A DNA stretch of 64,000 nucleotides, taken from the NCBI GenBank assembly GCA_021399435.1, contig JAJTUP010000012.1:496001-560000 (forward strand), given 5' to 3'. A program made the translations under genes and the position numbers. Within the stretch, counting starts at the first letter, position 1, and the number at the start of each line of letters is the position of its first letter. This DNA comes from Diaporthe sp. PMI_573 (lineage: Eukaryota; Ascomycota; Sordariomycetes; Diaporthales; Diaporthaceae). Shown here piece by piece: positions 23,535 to 35,252 of this stretch. Under the pieces are notes generated by a model, which had not been told where the DNA came from, made no database searches, and saw only the letters and a list, made by a program, of their open reading frames with translations.

Positions 23535-25183
23535 TCATGCTTGCTGCCTGTGCTCTTCTTCTCCGTGGACCAGGACATACTTCAGGATGTCGGAGAGGGA
23601 TATGATGCCCTTGAGCTTGCTCTCGTCGTCCACCACGATCAACCGATGCACTCTGGATTTTCGAACCGTGTCAAATATCGAGTCGAGCCTATCCTCTTCC
23701 GTGCAGGTGTAAATGCCCTGGAAGTCATCCGACCGTCTGCACATCGCGTCTCCAACTGTGCCCGAGAGCTCATCATAAGCACCGCCTCTGATGCATGGGA
23801 TGACGTCGATGGCCTCGAACACGTTGATAACAGTGTTCTCTGTATCCACTATCGGGACCGCCGAGATGTTGTATTTGACCATAAGCTGGATCACGTCAAG
23901 GACTGTACTAGTCATGCTTGCCGTCGCCAAATCATCATACGTCCCGAGGTTGAGCTCCCGCACGGTCTTCTTTAAGAGCATCGTGCTCTTCTCGTTGTTC
24001 ACGGCGATGAACTTCAGTATTCGGTATTGCGTGATGACGCTGACCACACTCTCCCGGCCCGTCTCATCATCGATGTCGACCAGCGGTATTCTGCGCGCTC
24101 GGGTTTGCAGCATTTTCCGACATGCTTCATAGAGGGGCCGCCCTGGGTGGAATGACACTGTCTCTAGAGGCGTGACACCAATGGCCTTCTCAACCTCTGA
24201 TAAGAAACAACGACTGGGTCAGCTTCTCCGCCAATGCCACGCATCCTGGCTCATGCTGTCTACGTACCTCGCAAGCTAATTAGACGTAGTCGATCCACGT
24301 CCTCAAACCTCTCAGGATTTTGGAGATAGTATTGAATGACATTGATGTAGTCTGTGCTCGTAAGCAGGCCAGCAAAAGTCGACGTCTTCGAGTCCCATAG
24401 CGGAGCGGACACAATGTCTGGGCCAGATGCGTCAGTGCGGTGTACGTGAGATTGGCGGCATCTGGGTCTAGCGTACTGTTTTGCATGAGGATGTTCACAC
24501 TCGTGCGAATAAGGAGGTCATTGTCGAGAATGATGAGTCGGAAGGATAAGGGCAGGACATCGTAACTGGTTCGGACCTTGAGGAATTCGCGTATAGCCCT
24601 CTGTCAACCAAGTCAGCACTTCGGGACCGACCTTGGAGCGTGTCTCTTGTATCCGACGATTGCGGTGCTCAAGACAGGGGCGTGCGGCTTCCGTCCACTG
24701 AGCTCGCTGTGCTCGCTAGAGCAGTACCCCGCACCTTCACACAGGCTGCGCGACGACGTTGAGCCACGTTGGATGGACCCTGCAGTGAATGCAGCCAGCA
24801 GTGGTCTCGCAGACGTGGCACCAGCGGCATATGAGGAATCAGGATGTCGGCCCATGGCAAGCCGCGCAGGAGAGGATAAAGGGGAAACAGGCGCGCGGGG
24901 AGGCAGGTGGCTCGGTCCGAAGGCCAGGAAGGCTTACCAGACCCTGCATCTGCTCTTTATCGAGCGGCGTCATGAGGGGCTTCTCTGCTGCCAAGGAGTG
25001 CTCTGTACGACTGTGACTGCTGGCCGTAGGCCTGTTGTCGACTGGAGCCCGCAAATGAAGAAAAGTAGAGGGCGCTGCGAATGGCAAAGGCAAAGGCAGC
25101 TCGTGACCCGGGTGTCTTGCACTTGCGATGGCGGCAGGCTGTTTTGGGGGGCCACTCTCGCTGGGATTCGCGGGGTCCGTCAT
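23535..25183 (-). CDS. snf4: SNF1/AMPK gamma subunit (Snf4), four CBS domains
   Basis: Regulatory, nucleotide-sensing subunit of the SNF1/AMPK kinase that controls the response to low glucose. Exons (minus strand) 25183-24938, 24600-24477, 24417-24268 and 24196-23535 give 393 residues. After about 75 variable residues comes the strongly conserved AIREFLKVRTSYDVLPLSFR (first CBS), then IVSAPLWDSKTSTFAGLLTSTDYINV, ARRIPLVDIDDETGRESVVSVITQYRILKF, NISAVPIVDTENTVINVFEAIDV and RVHRLIVVDDESKLKGIISLSDIL, the ends of the four CBS repeats. Intron 1 is unusually long for this window (24601-24937, 337 nt); its placement is supported by the phase-0 join EQMQGL-RAIREF with GTAAGC donor. The exact start is uncertain (25207 is an in-frame alternative). 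It shares a 2.7-kb divergent upstream region with vac8. Confidence 0.92.
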
Positions 25184-27922
25184 GACTGTGGTGTGCGCCG
25201 GTTGCACATGAAGGGGGGATGCCGGTTCAAATGTCGGGTCGAGGCCTGGCCCTAGTGTCGATTCAGGCCGCCGGTTTGGTTTCGGTGCTCAGAAACATGT
25301 GTGCCGCGCGCCGGGGGGGATTTGGAAAAAAGCTGGCTTCAGCCTCGCGCCTCCCGGCAGCACTTAAGTCGGGTTTATTCGGCCAAGAGACAGCTGATTG
25401 CCTGGGCCGATGCTGCTGATGAAGGTCGGGGGTGGTAACGGTGGCCGAGGTGAGGTCAGAGGGCGAGGCGACGGTGGGCACTGGGCACTGGGCACTGGGC
25501 AGTAAGTAACAGGAGGGGAACAGACGGGAGATGACGGAGGACAAGTCAAGTCAGGCAGGCTCTCGGCCTGACAGCTCTCTCAGGCACTGACTGCTGCTGC
25601 AGTGTTCAACCCACCAATGGATGATTGATGCCTCTCCCTCGCAGGTACTGCTCCGTGTTACTGCCCGGTTGCTGCAGTTCGCCCGAGCTTTGGCCGTGGA
25701 CCAAGGTTGCTGTGATTGTGGGAGCCGACGGTTTATTATCAGATAAGCAACACCCCGGGGGGTGTCTTGTCCCGAGTTGGGAAGTGGCCGCATTCACATG
25801 TGCGGACAACGGCAGACGAGGGCAACGCTGTTCTGCAGTGCTATCCTGTTTTATCCTGGATCGACACAAGCAAAAACTGACTTCTCGTCTACATGCCTGC
25901 TGTTCTGTGGCAACAAGGCAGATCCAATGCCTACAAGCATTTGATGCAGGAAGCCCAAAGAGGCGATTGAGCACAGCAGAAGTGCAACCACGATGTAGAC
26001 GCAATCGTTACAGTCCACATGTAGGCGCGGTCCGGCGTGCCCACTGCCCAGTCTAGAATCGACGGAACGCCTTACATATGTCGGAACATAGCCGGTATCT
26101 TTTCCGCTGCAGGGGTCTGAGGCTGATATTCTTCACTGCCTTGGCTAGGCATGTGGGTAGGCGGTTGGATAAAGGCGAGCAGGTGCCCAACCCATACACA
26201 CAGCAGCCTGTGTTGGCTGCTGTGTTTTGGCGTGAAATGACAAGGAAACCGGTAGAGAGGGCACACCTGCATCCTCTCGAGGCATGGACGAGAACTTCAT
26301 GCGGGTTTCCAATATTTCATGGGTAAACGCTTTTCTGTAGTTGCTGAATTGGTTCGACATGCGCGACCTCCAATCCGGGAGAGTTCTAATTCGTCGATTG
26401 CCAGATCGACTGCTCGGCTGTCAACTCTGCATCGCTACATTGAGGAGGAGAGGGGGTGCTGCAGTAGACTCATGGATGGCAGGTTGTGCAGATGGACCGA
26501 CTACCACATCACATTCTCGGCCGACGATATTGGATTGAAACCAAAGGTGATCCTTGCTAAAACCTGGGGAGTACTTGACCACTGTTCTACCAAGTCTCCT
26601 CAAGTCATTCTACTTGCTTCGCCTTGCCTCACGGCACACCAATGACACGACACGACACCACATCATCCCCGAGAGTTCCTAATATGGCACCGGTCTCCAG
26701 GTGCATTTCATCAAGCCTGTCATCATAATATCATTTCATGTGGGATAATCCCCTGTGGAACAATCTCCTATGTTATGGCCTCTCATAGGATAGTCTCCTG
26801 TGGGTAACCACCTTTGGGATAACCTCTGGTTGGTAGTGCTTGGAAGCAGAAAGATGTTGCCCTTGGTTACCTGCCTCCTCTTCCCGGGTATATTGCAGTT
26901 TCCGTAATTATATTTGGTAACCGGTCAGGCATTGAGGCCTCTGCTGTGTCAAGTTTCTCCTCTTTCCAAGGATGAACTCCCTGCTCTTTCGAGACTTCAG
27001 GAGCGTCTGTATCAGTACGGCCTGGGTTGAATGACCCCTATGCAGGTCAGTGATGGTTGAGAAGGAGCGGTGGTTTCTTCGTTCTACTCATCTCCATCTG
27101 ATATGCTCTCTGGACGTCGAGATGACTAGGGTAGTGATACGTTCTGCCCGCAGACTACTTAGTTTTTGCATACGTACTTAGTAGGTAGTCTTCTAGTACA
27201 CAATGTGTATACTGAACAATCGCGAAATCAGTGCTTTCAGTCTACCTAGTTGAAGAGTAAAGATCAAGCCCTGAGGCGACATGCCTGATGATAGGCACAG
27301 CTAGATGGGTTTCTGGTCAAGACGGTGAGATTAAAAGAAAGCACCAACCATATTGGATGTATCAGCAATCCGACCCCAGTCAGGCCCAGCTCGGAATGCC
27401 CAGCTGGGTGGCAGGTCCTCAACGTCTACTGCTAGCAAACAGCTTTCCCCGTCTGGATTACGCGCTAGTGGTCTACCGGCGCGAGTACCTGATGGGTAGG
27501 CAAGGTGACCCAGATGCTGGGGGAACCGTTTCCACTGGGTCCGTTTGGGACCCACCGGCCCGCCGCCCACCGCGCGCCACCCTTAGGCCCCAGCACCTTA
27601 GGAGCACAGAGCAACCCAAGAAGCTTCCTTTGCTTTGTTTGCTCTGCTTCGCTCATCAAAACACACACCCCCCATACAATTACGTACGCTCTGGCGCAGC
27701 GCTCAACACCCGGCTCCAACGCCTCGAGCTCCTCCATTCCCATATTTGCCTGGAACCCTTACTCGAGCAGTCACTGCACAGACATTCCAGCCAGTCTTGG
27801 TGCAGTCAGCGGTCCTGCCTCCGAGGCACACAGCTGCCGCTCCTCCGGCGTCTGGAATCTGTTGACACGGCCCGCCCCAGCACGCTGAAGCCGCTCTAAA
27901 CTGCCCGCCGCCAACCTTCGAG
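25184..27922. promoter_or_regulatory. Long divergent upstream region between snf4 and vac8
   Basis: 2.7 kb with no recognised gene between two head-to-head genes. It contains a CTGGGCACTGGG-type short tandem (about 25478-25502), a 15-bp minisatellite (26740-26829), an AT-richer part from about 26890 to 27260 with TACTTAGTAGGTAGT palindromic motifs near 27175, and a 203-codon open frame (27288-27899) that ends 23 nt before the vac8 ATG and has no family features. Confidence 0.5.
26740..26829. repeat. 15-bp minisatellite, array A
   Basis: Six tandem units of about 15 bp (GTGGGATAATCCCCT, GTGGAACAATCTCCT, ATGTTATGGCCTCTC, ATAGGATAGTCTCCT, GTGGGTAACCACCTT, TGGGATAACCTCTGG); consensus near STGGGATAACCTCCT. 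Units are diverged but the spacing is kept. Related to the array at 40473-40601. Confidence 0.85.
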
Positions 27923-30007
27923 ATGGGCATCTGCAGCTCCTCCTGCTGTGGAGGTATGCCTCTCCATCGTCTCGATACGCCCATCTTGCCCTTTGCTAAT
28001 CTCCAAGCAGCCAAATCCCGCGATGGCCTGTACGAGCCTGTTCTCGCTGACAGCGAGCGGGAGGCAGTCGCCGACCTCCTGCAGTACCTCGAAAATGTCC
28101 GTTTCTCTCTGACCCCATGCTTATCGCGCCGAATATTGACAGGTCCAAGCGCGGCGAAACCGACTTCTTCTCAGGCGAGCCTCTTCGGGCCCTGAGCACC
28201 CTCGTCTTCTCCGACAACATCGATTTGCAACGAAGCGCAAGTCTCACATTCGCAGAGATCACCGAGAGAGGTGCGTATTGTACAGACGGCAGGCAGAAAG
28301 CAGCAAGAGGACGCCTGAAGAGAAGGCCGCTCGAGCCAGCATGGTGCATGCTGAGGCATGATCCGTCGTATCAGTCTTCGCTAATCTGAGGCGAGCAGAT
28401 GTCCGGGAGGTCGACCGCGACACCCTCGAACCAATATTGTTCCTGCTCCAAAGCTCCGATATCGAGGTGCAACGGGCAGCCAGCGCAGCTCTTGGGAATC
28501 TCGCAGTCAACAGTAAGTCTGGTCCAACCAGGACATTGCAAACACGACTGACGCCTCTTAGCGGAGAACAAGGTCCTCATCGTTCAACTGGGAGGTCTCC
28601 CACCTCTCATCCGTCAGATGCTGTCGCCAAATGTTGAGGTCCAATGTAATGCTGTCGGTTGCATAACAAACCTCGCTACGCATGAAGAAAACAAGGCCAA
28701 GATTGCGAAATCTGGTGCTCTTGGCCCACTCACCCGTTTGGCAAAGTCCAGGGATATGCGCGTGCAGCGAAATGCCACAGGAGCTCTCTTGAACATGACG
28801 CATTCCGGTACGTTGCTTAGATGTCTCTGCTCATAGAAAGCTGTCTGACCTTTTCCTTTTCTTCAGACGAGAACCGTCAACAACTTGTCAACGCTGGCGC
28901 CATACCAGTCCTCGTGCAACTTCTTTCCTCGTCAGACGTCGATGTCCAGTACTACTGCACGACAGCTCTTAGCAACATAGCTGTCGACGCAACCAACCGA
29001 AAGAAGCTGGCACAATCGGAACCGAAATTGGTCCAGTCACTTGTCAATTTGATGGATTCGTCCTCTCCCAAAGTTCAGTGCCAAGCTGCCCTTGCCCTCC
29101 GGAACCTGGCTTCGGATGAAAAGTATCAGCTCGACATCGTCAGGTCTCATGGCCTGCACCCTCTTCTCCGGCTTCTGCAGTCATCATACCTTCCCCTCAT
29201 ACTGTCTGCAGTCGCTTGTATAAGAAACATTTCGATACATCCCATGAACGAGTCGCCGATCATCGAAGCTGGCTTCCTTAAACCGCTCGTGGACCTCCTT
29301 GGCTCTACCGACAATGAAGAAATTCAGTGTCATGCCATTTCAACCCTGAGGAATCTAGCTGCCAGCTCAGATCGAAACAAGGCGCTTGTCTTGGAGGCTG
29401 GGGCGGTGCAGAAGTGCAAGCAGTTGGTACTCGACGTTCCAGTCGCTGTGCAGTCTGAAATGACTGCCGCAATAGCAGTCCTGGCGCTGAGTGACGAGCT
29501 GAAGACGCACCTCTTGGATCTCGGGGTCTTTGATGTGTTGATACCACTGACGCAGTCGTCGAGCATTGAGGTCCAAGGTAATAGTGCTGCAGCTCTGGGC
29601 AATCTCTCCTCCAAAGGTGCGCTTCCTGTTTACACCAACTTGTGCTGAGCTAGAATGCTGATCAAATGACAGTGGGAGAATATGGTATTTTCATACAGGC
29701 CTGGACTGAACCACACGGAGGAATCCACGGGTATTTGAGCAGGTTCCTTGCGAGCGGTGATCCGACTTTCCAACACATTGCGATCTGGACACTGCTACAG
29801 CTCCTGGAGTCTGAGGACAAGAAGCTCATCGGGTTGATTGGCAAGTCAGACGACGTGGTCGAGATGATCAAGCAAATTGCAAACAAACAGATCGAGGCTG
29901 AAGAGAACGAGCCTGAGGAGGACGATGAGGGCGAGGTGGTCAATCTCGCCCAACGGTGCCTGGAGCTCCTGGGACAGAGCGGTTCCAAAGCCCATATCGA
30001 GGGGTAA
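27923..30007 (+). CDS. vac8: Vacuolar armadillo protein Vac8
   Basis: Armadillo-repeat scaffold of the vacuole membrane used in vacuole inheritance, nucleus-vacuole contacts and vacuole fusion. Exons 27923-27953, 28011-28096, 28150-28270, 28399-28512, 28562-28807, 28867-29616 and 29673-30007 give 560 residues, the usual length. The N-terminus [10 protein letters not shown] has the Gly2 needed for N-myristoylation and three cysteines for palmitoylation; this anchor is coded almost alone by the 31-nt first exon. Residues from about 40 to 520 form armadillo repeats, each visible by motifs such as [60 protein letters not shown] and [15 protein letters not shown]. The C-terminus is acidic ([12 protein letters not shown]). 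Intron 2 uses donor GTCCGT at 28097 with acceptor CCAAG at 28149, chosen because YLENRGETDFF is invariant in the family. Very confident call. Confidence 0.96.
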
Positions 30008-30571
30008 TGCCCTTCTAACACCGAGGGTTGATGATTTGAAGATTGTATGGAGACTGATGGCATTTGTTATTTTTTCCGGTTGGGGTCTACGGCGTCTCTT
30101 CCTACGTCTCCTATACCTGCATTTACTTTGGACTCGGCAATCCGGCACGGTGTTCCCTGGCGTATGACTATATACAACATTAGGGAAAGGGAGAGCGCTT
30201 TTTGTTGTTTGTCTTTGTTCTGCATATATGTTTTCTTCTATCTGTTCTGTGTCGGGAATTCGAAACCGCACAGCGTTACTGCAATGAGCTGAACTCACTT
30301 GACCATGTGTCTCTTTTGTAATTACTATGCACAGGCCCATGGCTTGACAAGACAATCCCTTTACTTTCCCCCTGTACGTGATCCTGGTGGCTTGATGCTT
30401 AACCCGTTCCCATACGGTTAGCCCTTTGGCCAGTCTAACGGATGGCTCATACCTTGAGGGCGTAGTCCTTCCTTTGTCGTTCCAATTTGATATCTACGTC
30501 TGAACGTAGCAGTTGCTTCAGGGCCTGCTGTTCTGGTCTGCTCGCGAGATGATCGCACAGTTTGACCGGGT
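30008..30571. other. Convergent intergenic region, vac8 / imp1
   Basis: 564 nt between two 3' ends; no gene seen. The part next to vac8 is T-rich, as in 3' UTRs. Confidence 0.55.
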
Positions 30572-31205
30572 TCATGGGTTGTGCCCAGTATCGAACGGGT
30601 TCTCAATGGCGTGCATCTGCCACGGCCATGCGCCAGTCCGCGCAATCACCTTCCCATCGATCAAAGCCATGGGCACTGGGCCATATAATCTCGAATCGCG
30701 AGACGCTGGCAAGTTATCCCCAATCAGCCAAACGTGCCCAGGGGGAACCTGAGCCACACGTCAGCCTCTCCACAATGCAAGATGCCATTCATGCTCCTCG
30801 CCTCACCTGTATCATGGTGTCCTGGCCCGACTCAGGAGTTCCCATCATTACGTAGTCCCCCGCGACCCCGAGGACCCTTTTTATGGCCAGGCCGTCGTTG
30901 ACGGGGATCTTGAAGCGGACCAGGTCACCGACCTTGATGTCCTTGCCGCGGCGGTGCCGGTGTGAGATGATGGCGCCCTCGCCCCAGACGGACCAGCCCG
31001 GCAGCATGGAGGGGCCGGAAACCGTGCCCCAGTCATAGCCGTAGGTACAGAAGAGGTGCGCGGCGGCCAGGACCTTGCCGGCGTCGGCGAAGAGGGCCAC
31101 GGGCCGGCCGAAGTACCGGCCGAGGAAGAAGCGCACCGTCGGGGTCGAGAAGCGGGCCGTGAGACGGACCTTCTCCTGGCGGAAGAAGCGGACGAAGGAC
31201 GACAT
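30572..31205 (-). CDS. imp1: Mitochondrial inner membrane protease subunit 1 (Imp1-like, S26 signal peptidase)
   Basis: Serine/lysine peptidase that removes sorting signals from proteins delivered to the intermembrane space. Exons (minus strand) 31205-30807 and 30748-30572 give 191 residues, matching Imp1 (about 190). One hydrophobic stretch (about residues 38-53) precedes the catalytic serine in SGPSMLPGW (Ser66). The general-base lysine lies in [13 protein letters not shown] (Lys109). The third signature, [21 protein letters not shown] (box E), is in exon 2. Its Ser-Arg-Asp-Ser-Arg and the MLP after the serine favour Imp1 over Imp2. The 58-nt intron joins DTMIQ to VPPGHVW. It faces the mtIF3 gene across 433 nt. 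Confidence 0.92.
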
Positions 31206-31638
31206 GTTTGGGCGATGTTATGAGAGCAACATGTCGGTAAACACCTTCTCTTATTGCGCTCCGTCGTCCATTTCCGGCCTAGTATGAGTGATGGCTCTGG
31301 AAAAGGGAAGTGCCCGAAACTTACGGTCGTGATCAACAGGACTGATGAGGCTCGCTGGAGATGCTCGCTGGAGATGGATGGACCCTGGCCTCGTGAAGTG
31401 TAAAAGATCACTTACGTAACCTCCTTGCTTCGCTCTGATTGGTTTCAGAAGCTACATACCCTTCTGCGAGGACGAATTTGAAGCTCCGAGCTGTTTTCCA
31501 ATCTTGGAACTCGAAAATTTCACCAAGCCAGTCAACTGGAAATACCAAGTCTCTCCTTGCTCAGCCTCCAAAATACTCTTTGCAGTACCAAATCGCGAAC
31601 AGAACTGCTCGTCGCCTGCTCCCTCACCTCTAGTCATC
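31206..31638. promoter_or_regulatory. Divergent promoter, imp1 / mitochondrial IF3
   Basis: 433 nt that must serve both genes, each coding a mitochondrial protein. A GCTCGCTGGAGAT direct duplication lies near 31350-31376. No coding sequence is recognised. Confidence 0.55.
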
Positions 31639-32628
31639 ATGCCGAGCTCCCAATGCGTTTTCAACCCGGCGACGGCCCTGCGTCGCGTCTTCATGCCTTC
31701 CAACGCCGGAACTTCACACTCGCTACACCTCACAAGGATCTTCGTCCCGGCGCTCCTCGCACTGCCACCGCAAGCTCGCGCGTACTGGGCAGGCCGACAC
31801 AATGGCACAAGACAGCCACCGTCGCGGCCCAGCTCATCCGTATTCGACCGCGACAGATACGCGAGCCCTACGAGTAGTAACAGTTTGGACGCCCGCCGCG
31901 TAACCAGACAGAAGCAGCAGAGGAAACCGCAAGACCCAGACGCGCCGGGCCCGCGCGTGCCGGTCAAGCTCGCCCGCATGCCGCGCGACAACGAGATAAA
32001 CTGGCCGTACGTCTACGTCAAGACGCCCGGGGTGGAAGGCAACGAGGTCTTCGACAACCTGCGGCCCATCAAGGAGGTCCTGGCAGAGCTGGACCGCAAG
32101 ACGACGTACCTGGAGGCGATCGCCATGCCCAGTCCCAATGAGCCGGGCTCGCCGCGGTGGCCGATCTGCAAGATTGTCAACAAGAGGGAGGAGCTGGCCA
32201 AGCAGAAGGACCTTAAGGAGCGCAAGAAGAAAGGGGCTGTAAAGGAGAAGGAGGTGGAGCTGAACTGGACGCTGGCATCCCACGACCTCGACCACAAGCT
32301 CAAGACTCTACAGAAGTTCCTGGGCAAAGGCTACAAAGTGCAGGTTCTCCTGCAGAAGAAGATCCGTGGCAAGGCGAAGGCGACTGAACAAGATGCCAAG
32401 GCAATTCTCGAGAGAATCGCGAAGGCCACTGAGGAGGTGAAGGGCGCGAAGGAGTGGAAGGGAAGGGAGGGCCAAATCTTGGGAGATTACAGGATCTTCC
32501 TGCAAGGCAAGGCTCCCGACGAAAATGCAACCGCATCTGCTGCTGTTGCGAAGGAGACTGCAACTACAAGCAACGATGCGGCAGAACAGAGTGAAGGATC
32601 AAGCACCGGAGGCCAAAGCCACGTATGA
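31639..32628 (+). CDS. Mitochondrial translation initiation factor IF-3 (Aim23-like)
   Basis: Bacterial-type IF3 used by mitochondrial ribosomes. Single exon of 329 residues. The N-terminal third is basic with few acids, fitting a mitochondrial targeting sequence. The IF3 N-domain part reads NLRPIKEVLAELDRKTTYLEAI...WPICKIVNKREE, and the C-domain VELNWTLASHDLDHKLKTLQKFLGKGYKVQVLLQKK has the conserved pattern of IF3-C. The tail is Ala/Thr/Ser-rich. The ATG at 31639 is chosen over the in-frame 31504 because it is preceded by a leader-like sequence and opens a presequence-like region. An overlapping frame (to 31877) covers the divergent N-terminus, so the presequence part could be different if an unseen intron exists. 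Family call is firm, N-terminus less so. Confidence 0.88.
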   Translation: MPSSQCVFNPATALRRVFMPSNAGTSHSLHLTRIFVPALLALPPQARAYWAGRHNGTRQPPSRPSSSVFDRDRYASPTSSNSLDARRVTRQKQQRKPQDPDAPGPRVPVKLARMPRDNEINWPYVYVKTPGVEGNEVFDNLRPIKEVLAELDRKTTYLEAIAMPSPNEPGSPRWPICKIVNKREELAKQKDLKERKKKGAVKEKEVELNWTLASHDLDHKLKTLQKFLGKGYKVQVLLQKKIRGKAKATEQDAKAILERIAKATEEVKGAKEWKGREGQILGDYRIFLQGKAPDENATASAAVAKETATTSNDAAEQSEGSSTGGQSHV

Positions 32629-33297
32629 TACTTCTGGCCAATGCAATGTCCATACAAATGAACATCATGAAGCAAAACAAATCATGCAGGCCTTGTTTGG
32701 TGTATTATACCTTTAGACGCCCCCCTGATCAGTTGAAGCCTCATTCGACTTCTGGCAAACAATCAGAATGCTGAAATGTCAACGTAGAAGCGGAGCATTG
32801 TATGGGCACCCAGTGAGTGGCCTAAGGTGAATGAATCACGTCGCAAGACCAAGCCGTACATTCTGTAGCGAGTGTAAAGCACCCAGGTCGCGACAGGAGA
32901 GGGCAGAATAAGAGTGGCCCTGCTGGATCTCATGGATCGCTCTGAGCTTCAACAATGTAGACCTGCAGGTGCTCATATTTATGTGGGCTGTGAATCAGTC
33001 CCACAGGCAAGTCAAGCGGCCTATTCACCGTGCCTACATTAACAAAGTTGAGGGCAGCTGTGTTGGAGCTTCGGATCCAGCCGAATTTAGTGCCAATTCG
33101 AGAAAGCGCTACAGGGTAGATCCCAGCTCATGCGGGCGCGGGGCAGGATGCACAAAAAGGTACATCGTTCAAGGTACAAGCTCAGTTGGGTTTTGACTCA
33201 CTCGCCCCCAGTACCGCACCTTAACTTTCTCACTCCTGCCCGTCCCCCTCGTCTTACTTACAACCCAAACACATAAACCTCACAACATTCATTCAGC
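32629..33297. other. Intergenic region, mtIF3 3' end / eIF2B delta promoter
   Basis: 669 nt, no gene seen. The last 100 nt are pyrimidine-rich (CTTTCTCACTCCTGCC) as in fungal core promoters. Confidence 0.55.
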
Positions 33298-34685
33298 ATG
33301 TCAGAAACCGCGCCTCCAGCTGCCCCAGCAGCAGCAGCGGCTCCTGCGCAGTCCGCTGCAGCAGCCCCGGCCTCAGAGGCTGCCCCTCCGGCTGCGAAAC
33401 TGAGCGGTGCCCAGCTGAAAGCACAGAAGAAGGCCGAGAAGGCTGCACGCAGAGAACAGTCCAAGGCCGCAGAACCAAGTGCTGCCGCCCCAGTCGCAAA
33501 TGAAAAGCAGGGCAGCGGAAAGCAAAACAAGTCGAAGCAGGATGCGCCAGCGACGTCACTTGCGATCCGGCCCAAGAAACCAGCCCCAACCCCTGCGCCA
33601 GCGCCAAAGGAGCCTCCTGGACCAGTCGTGCCCGAGTGCTTCAGCCATCTGCCCATGGCCAAGAAGCTCACGCTGCTAAAGGCCGACAAAGATGTCGACC
33701 CGGCGGTCCTGGCTCTTGGCCAGCAGATGGCGACTTTCACGTTGAGAGACAACGTCACCAGACTCGAGGCCACCCTCGTTGCATTCAAGAAGGTGCGCGT
33801 CTTCTGTCAGGTCCTGCGCCTATGACTTGAGGCTGACGGTTCATCCAGGTCATCAAGGAGTATAAGAGTCCGCCAGGACATGTCTTTTCTCGTCACTTCC
33901 TCCCGCATGTTCTCAATCCGCAGATTGACTATCTTGCCGAATGTCGGCCCATGTGTTTTGCTATGGGTAACGCCATTCGCATGTTGAAGTCCAAGATTGC
34001 GAAGCTTGAGCTCGACCAGTCCGACGAGGCCTCTAAGGAGCAGCTCTGTGATGCTATAGACTTATTCATCCAGGAGAGAATACTCTACGCAGAGGAGTCC
34101 ATCGTTTCTAAGGCTGCGTCGATGATTGAAGATGGCGAGACAGTTTTCACCTACGGCCACGACACACTCGTTCGGAAAGCACTACAGGCAGCACGTGCCC
34201 AGGGGCGGAATTTCGAAGTCGCCGTACTCGACGACCCGTATGAACGATCCGGCCAGGAGTTGGCCAAGATTCTCAGGAACGATGGAATCCGGGTCTATTA
34301 CCATCCTAGCCTCGCAGGGCTGAGTACCAACCTCAAGCGTGCGTCAAAGGTTCTGCTAGGGGCCGAGGCCATGTTCGCCAATGGGTCACTCTATGGCCCG
34401 GCTGGTACTTGCGACATCGCGATCGTCGCCAATGACGCCGATATCGCCGTCATCGCCCTGCTCGAGACGGTCAATATCGACAGGGATCGTGTTTCGGCAG
34501 ATTCCTTGACGTACAATGAAATCGACCCAGAGCGACACAGTGCTGAGTCTTTGCGGCTGCTGTTCGACGCAACGAAAGACAAGTACATCACAGCAGTGGT
34601 GACAGAGAGTGAGGAAGGGAACGCCACTGCGTCCACGTCCGCCCTGTTACCGGTGCTGAGGAGAATGGATGAGCGCACCTTATGA
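33298..34685 (+). CDS. gcd2: Translation initiation factor eIF2B subunit delta
   Basis: Regulatory subunit of eIF2B, the guanine nucleotide exchange factor for eIF2. Exons 33298-33792 and 33849-34685 give 443 residues. The first 110 residues are Ala/Pro/Lys-rich and disordered, with a Lys/Ala charged helix (QLKAQKKAEKAARRE) usual for this subunit. The body has the helical part FSHLPMAKKLTLLKADKDVDPAVLALG and the Rossmann-like C-terminal domain of the eIF2B alpha/beta/delta and methylthioribose-phosphate isomerase family: SIVSKAASMIEDGETVFTYGHDTLVRKAL, VLLGAEAMFANGSLYGPAGTCDIA, and DSLTYNEIDPE (usually followed by a C-terminal end). The 56-nt intron joins AFKK to VIKEYKSPPG. Delta is favoured over alpha and beta by the long charged N-terminus. 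Confidence 0.93.
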
Positions 34686-35252
34686 GGCACAGGATTCATC
34701 CACACCAGAACTGATTGCGGACCCCCACCGTGTGCCCATTCCATCGCGGCAGCATCAGCAGTCTAGTCGGGCAAGCAAGATGTTACAGGGCCTGGTTGCT
34801 GATATTACGACTCATCATGATATCATCAGCAATATCCGGCCTCCAGAATCTTGTTGGCAAGTCTTGCTGAAACTACAATGCTTGGGACGATGGTTGAGCA
34901 CCGCTGTGTTAGGCGGTTCGGTCGAACCAGCGAAGAAGCTAAGAGGGCACGCCAAAGGAGCCATGGGCAACAGGAATATTAGAGACGACCAAAACGGTCC
35001 AAGGTAATCAGAAGATTGCCAGAGCATGCGTCTCAGGGATGTGCTTTGGCGGGGGAAGTCGAGCGCCTAGGTGCACGCATAGCTCACCCCCCGTTATGGA
35101 ACAGGCACGTCGATTGTCACTGGAGCCACGTAGACGAGACATTTGTCGGCGCAAACCCATGTGCTGTCGAATCTAATCCATTGATTCTTTCATCATATCT
35201 GAAGCTGCTCTTTGTGACCAGGCCTCATGCACCACTTGTGTATCGTATCCCA
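34686..35252. other. Convergent intergenic region, gcd2 / small membrane protein gene
   Basis: 567 nt between two 3' ends; nothing recognised. Confidence 0.55.

Noticed and set aside
27288..27899. 203-codon open frame directly upstream of vac8
   Set aside because: No family motif; it overlaps the expected promoter and leader of vac8 and looks like chance.
31557..31877. Alternative frame over the mtIF3 presequence region
   Set aside because: No splice site was found that joins it to the IF3 domain frame; the single-exon model needs none. It remains a minor doubt about the N-terminus.
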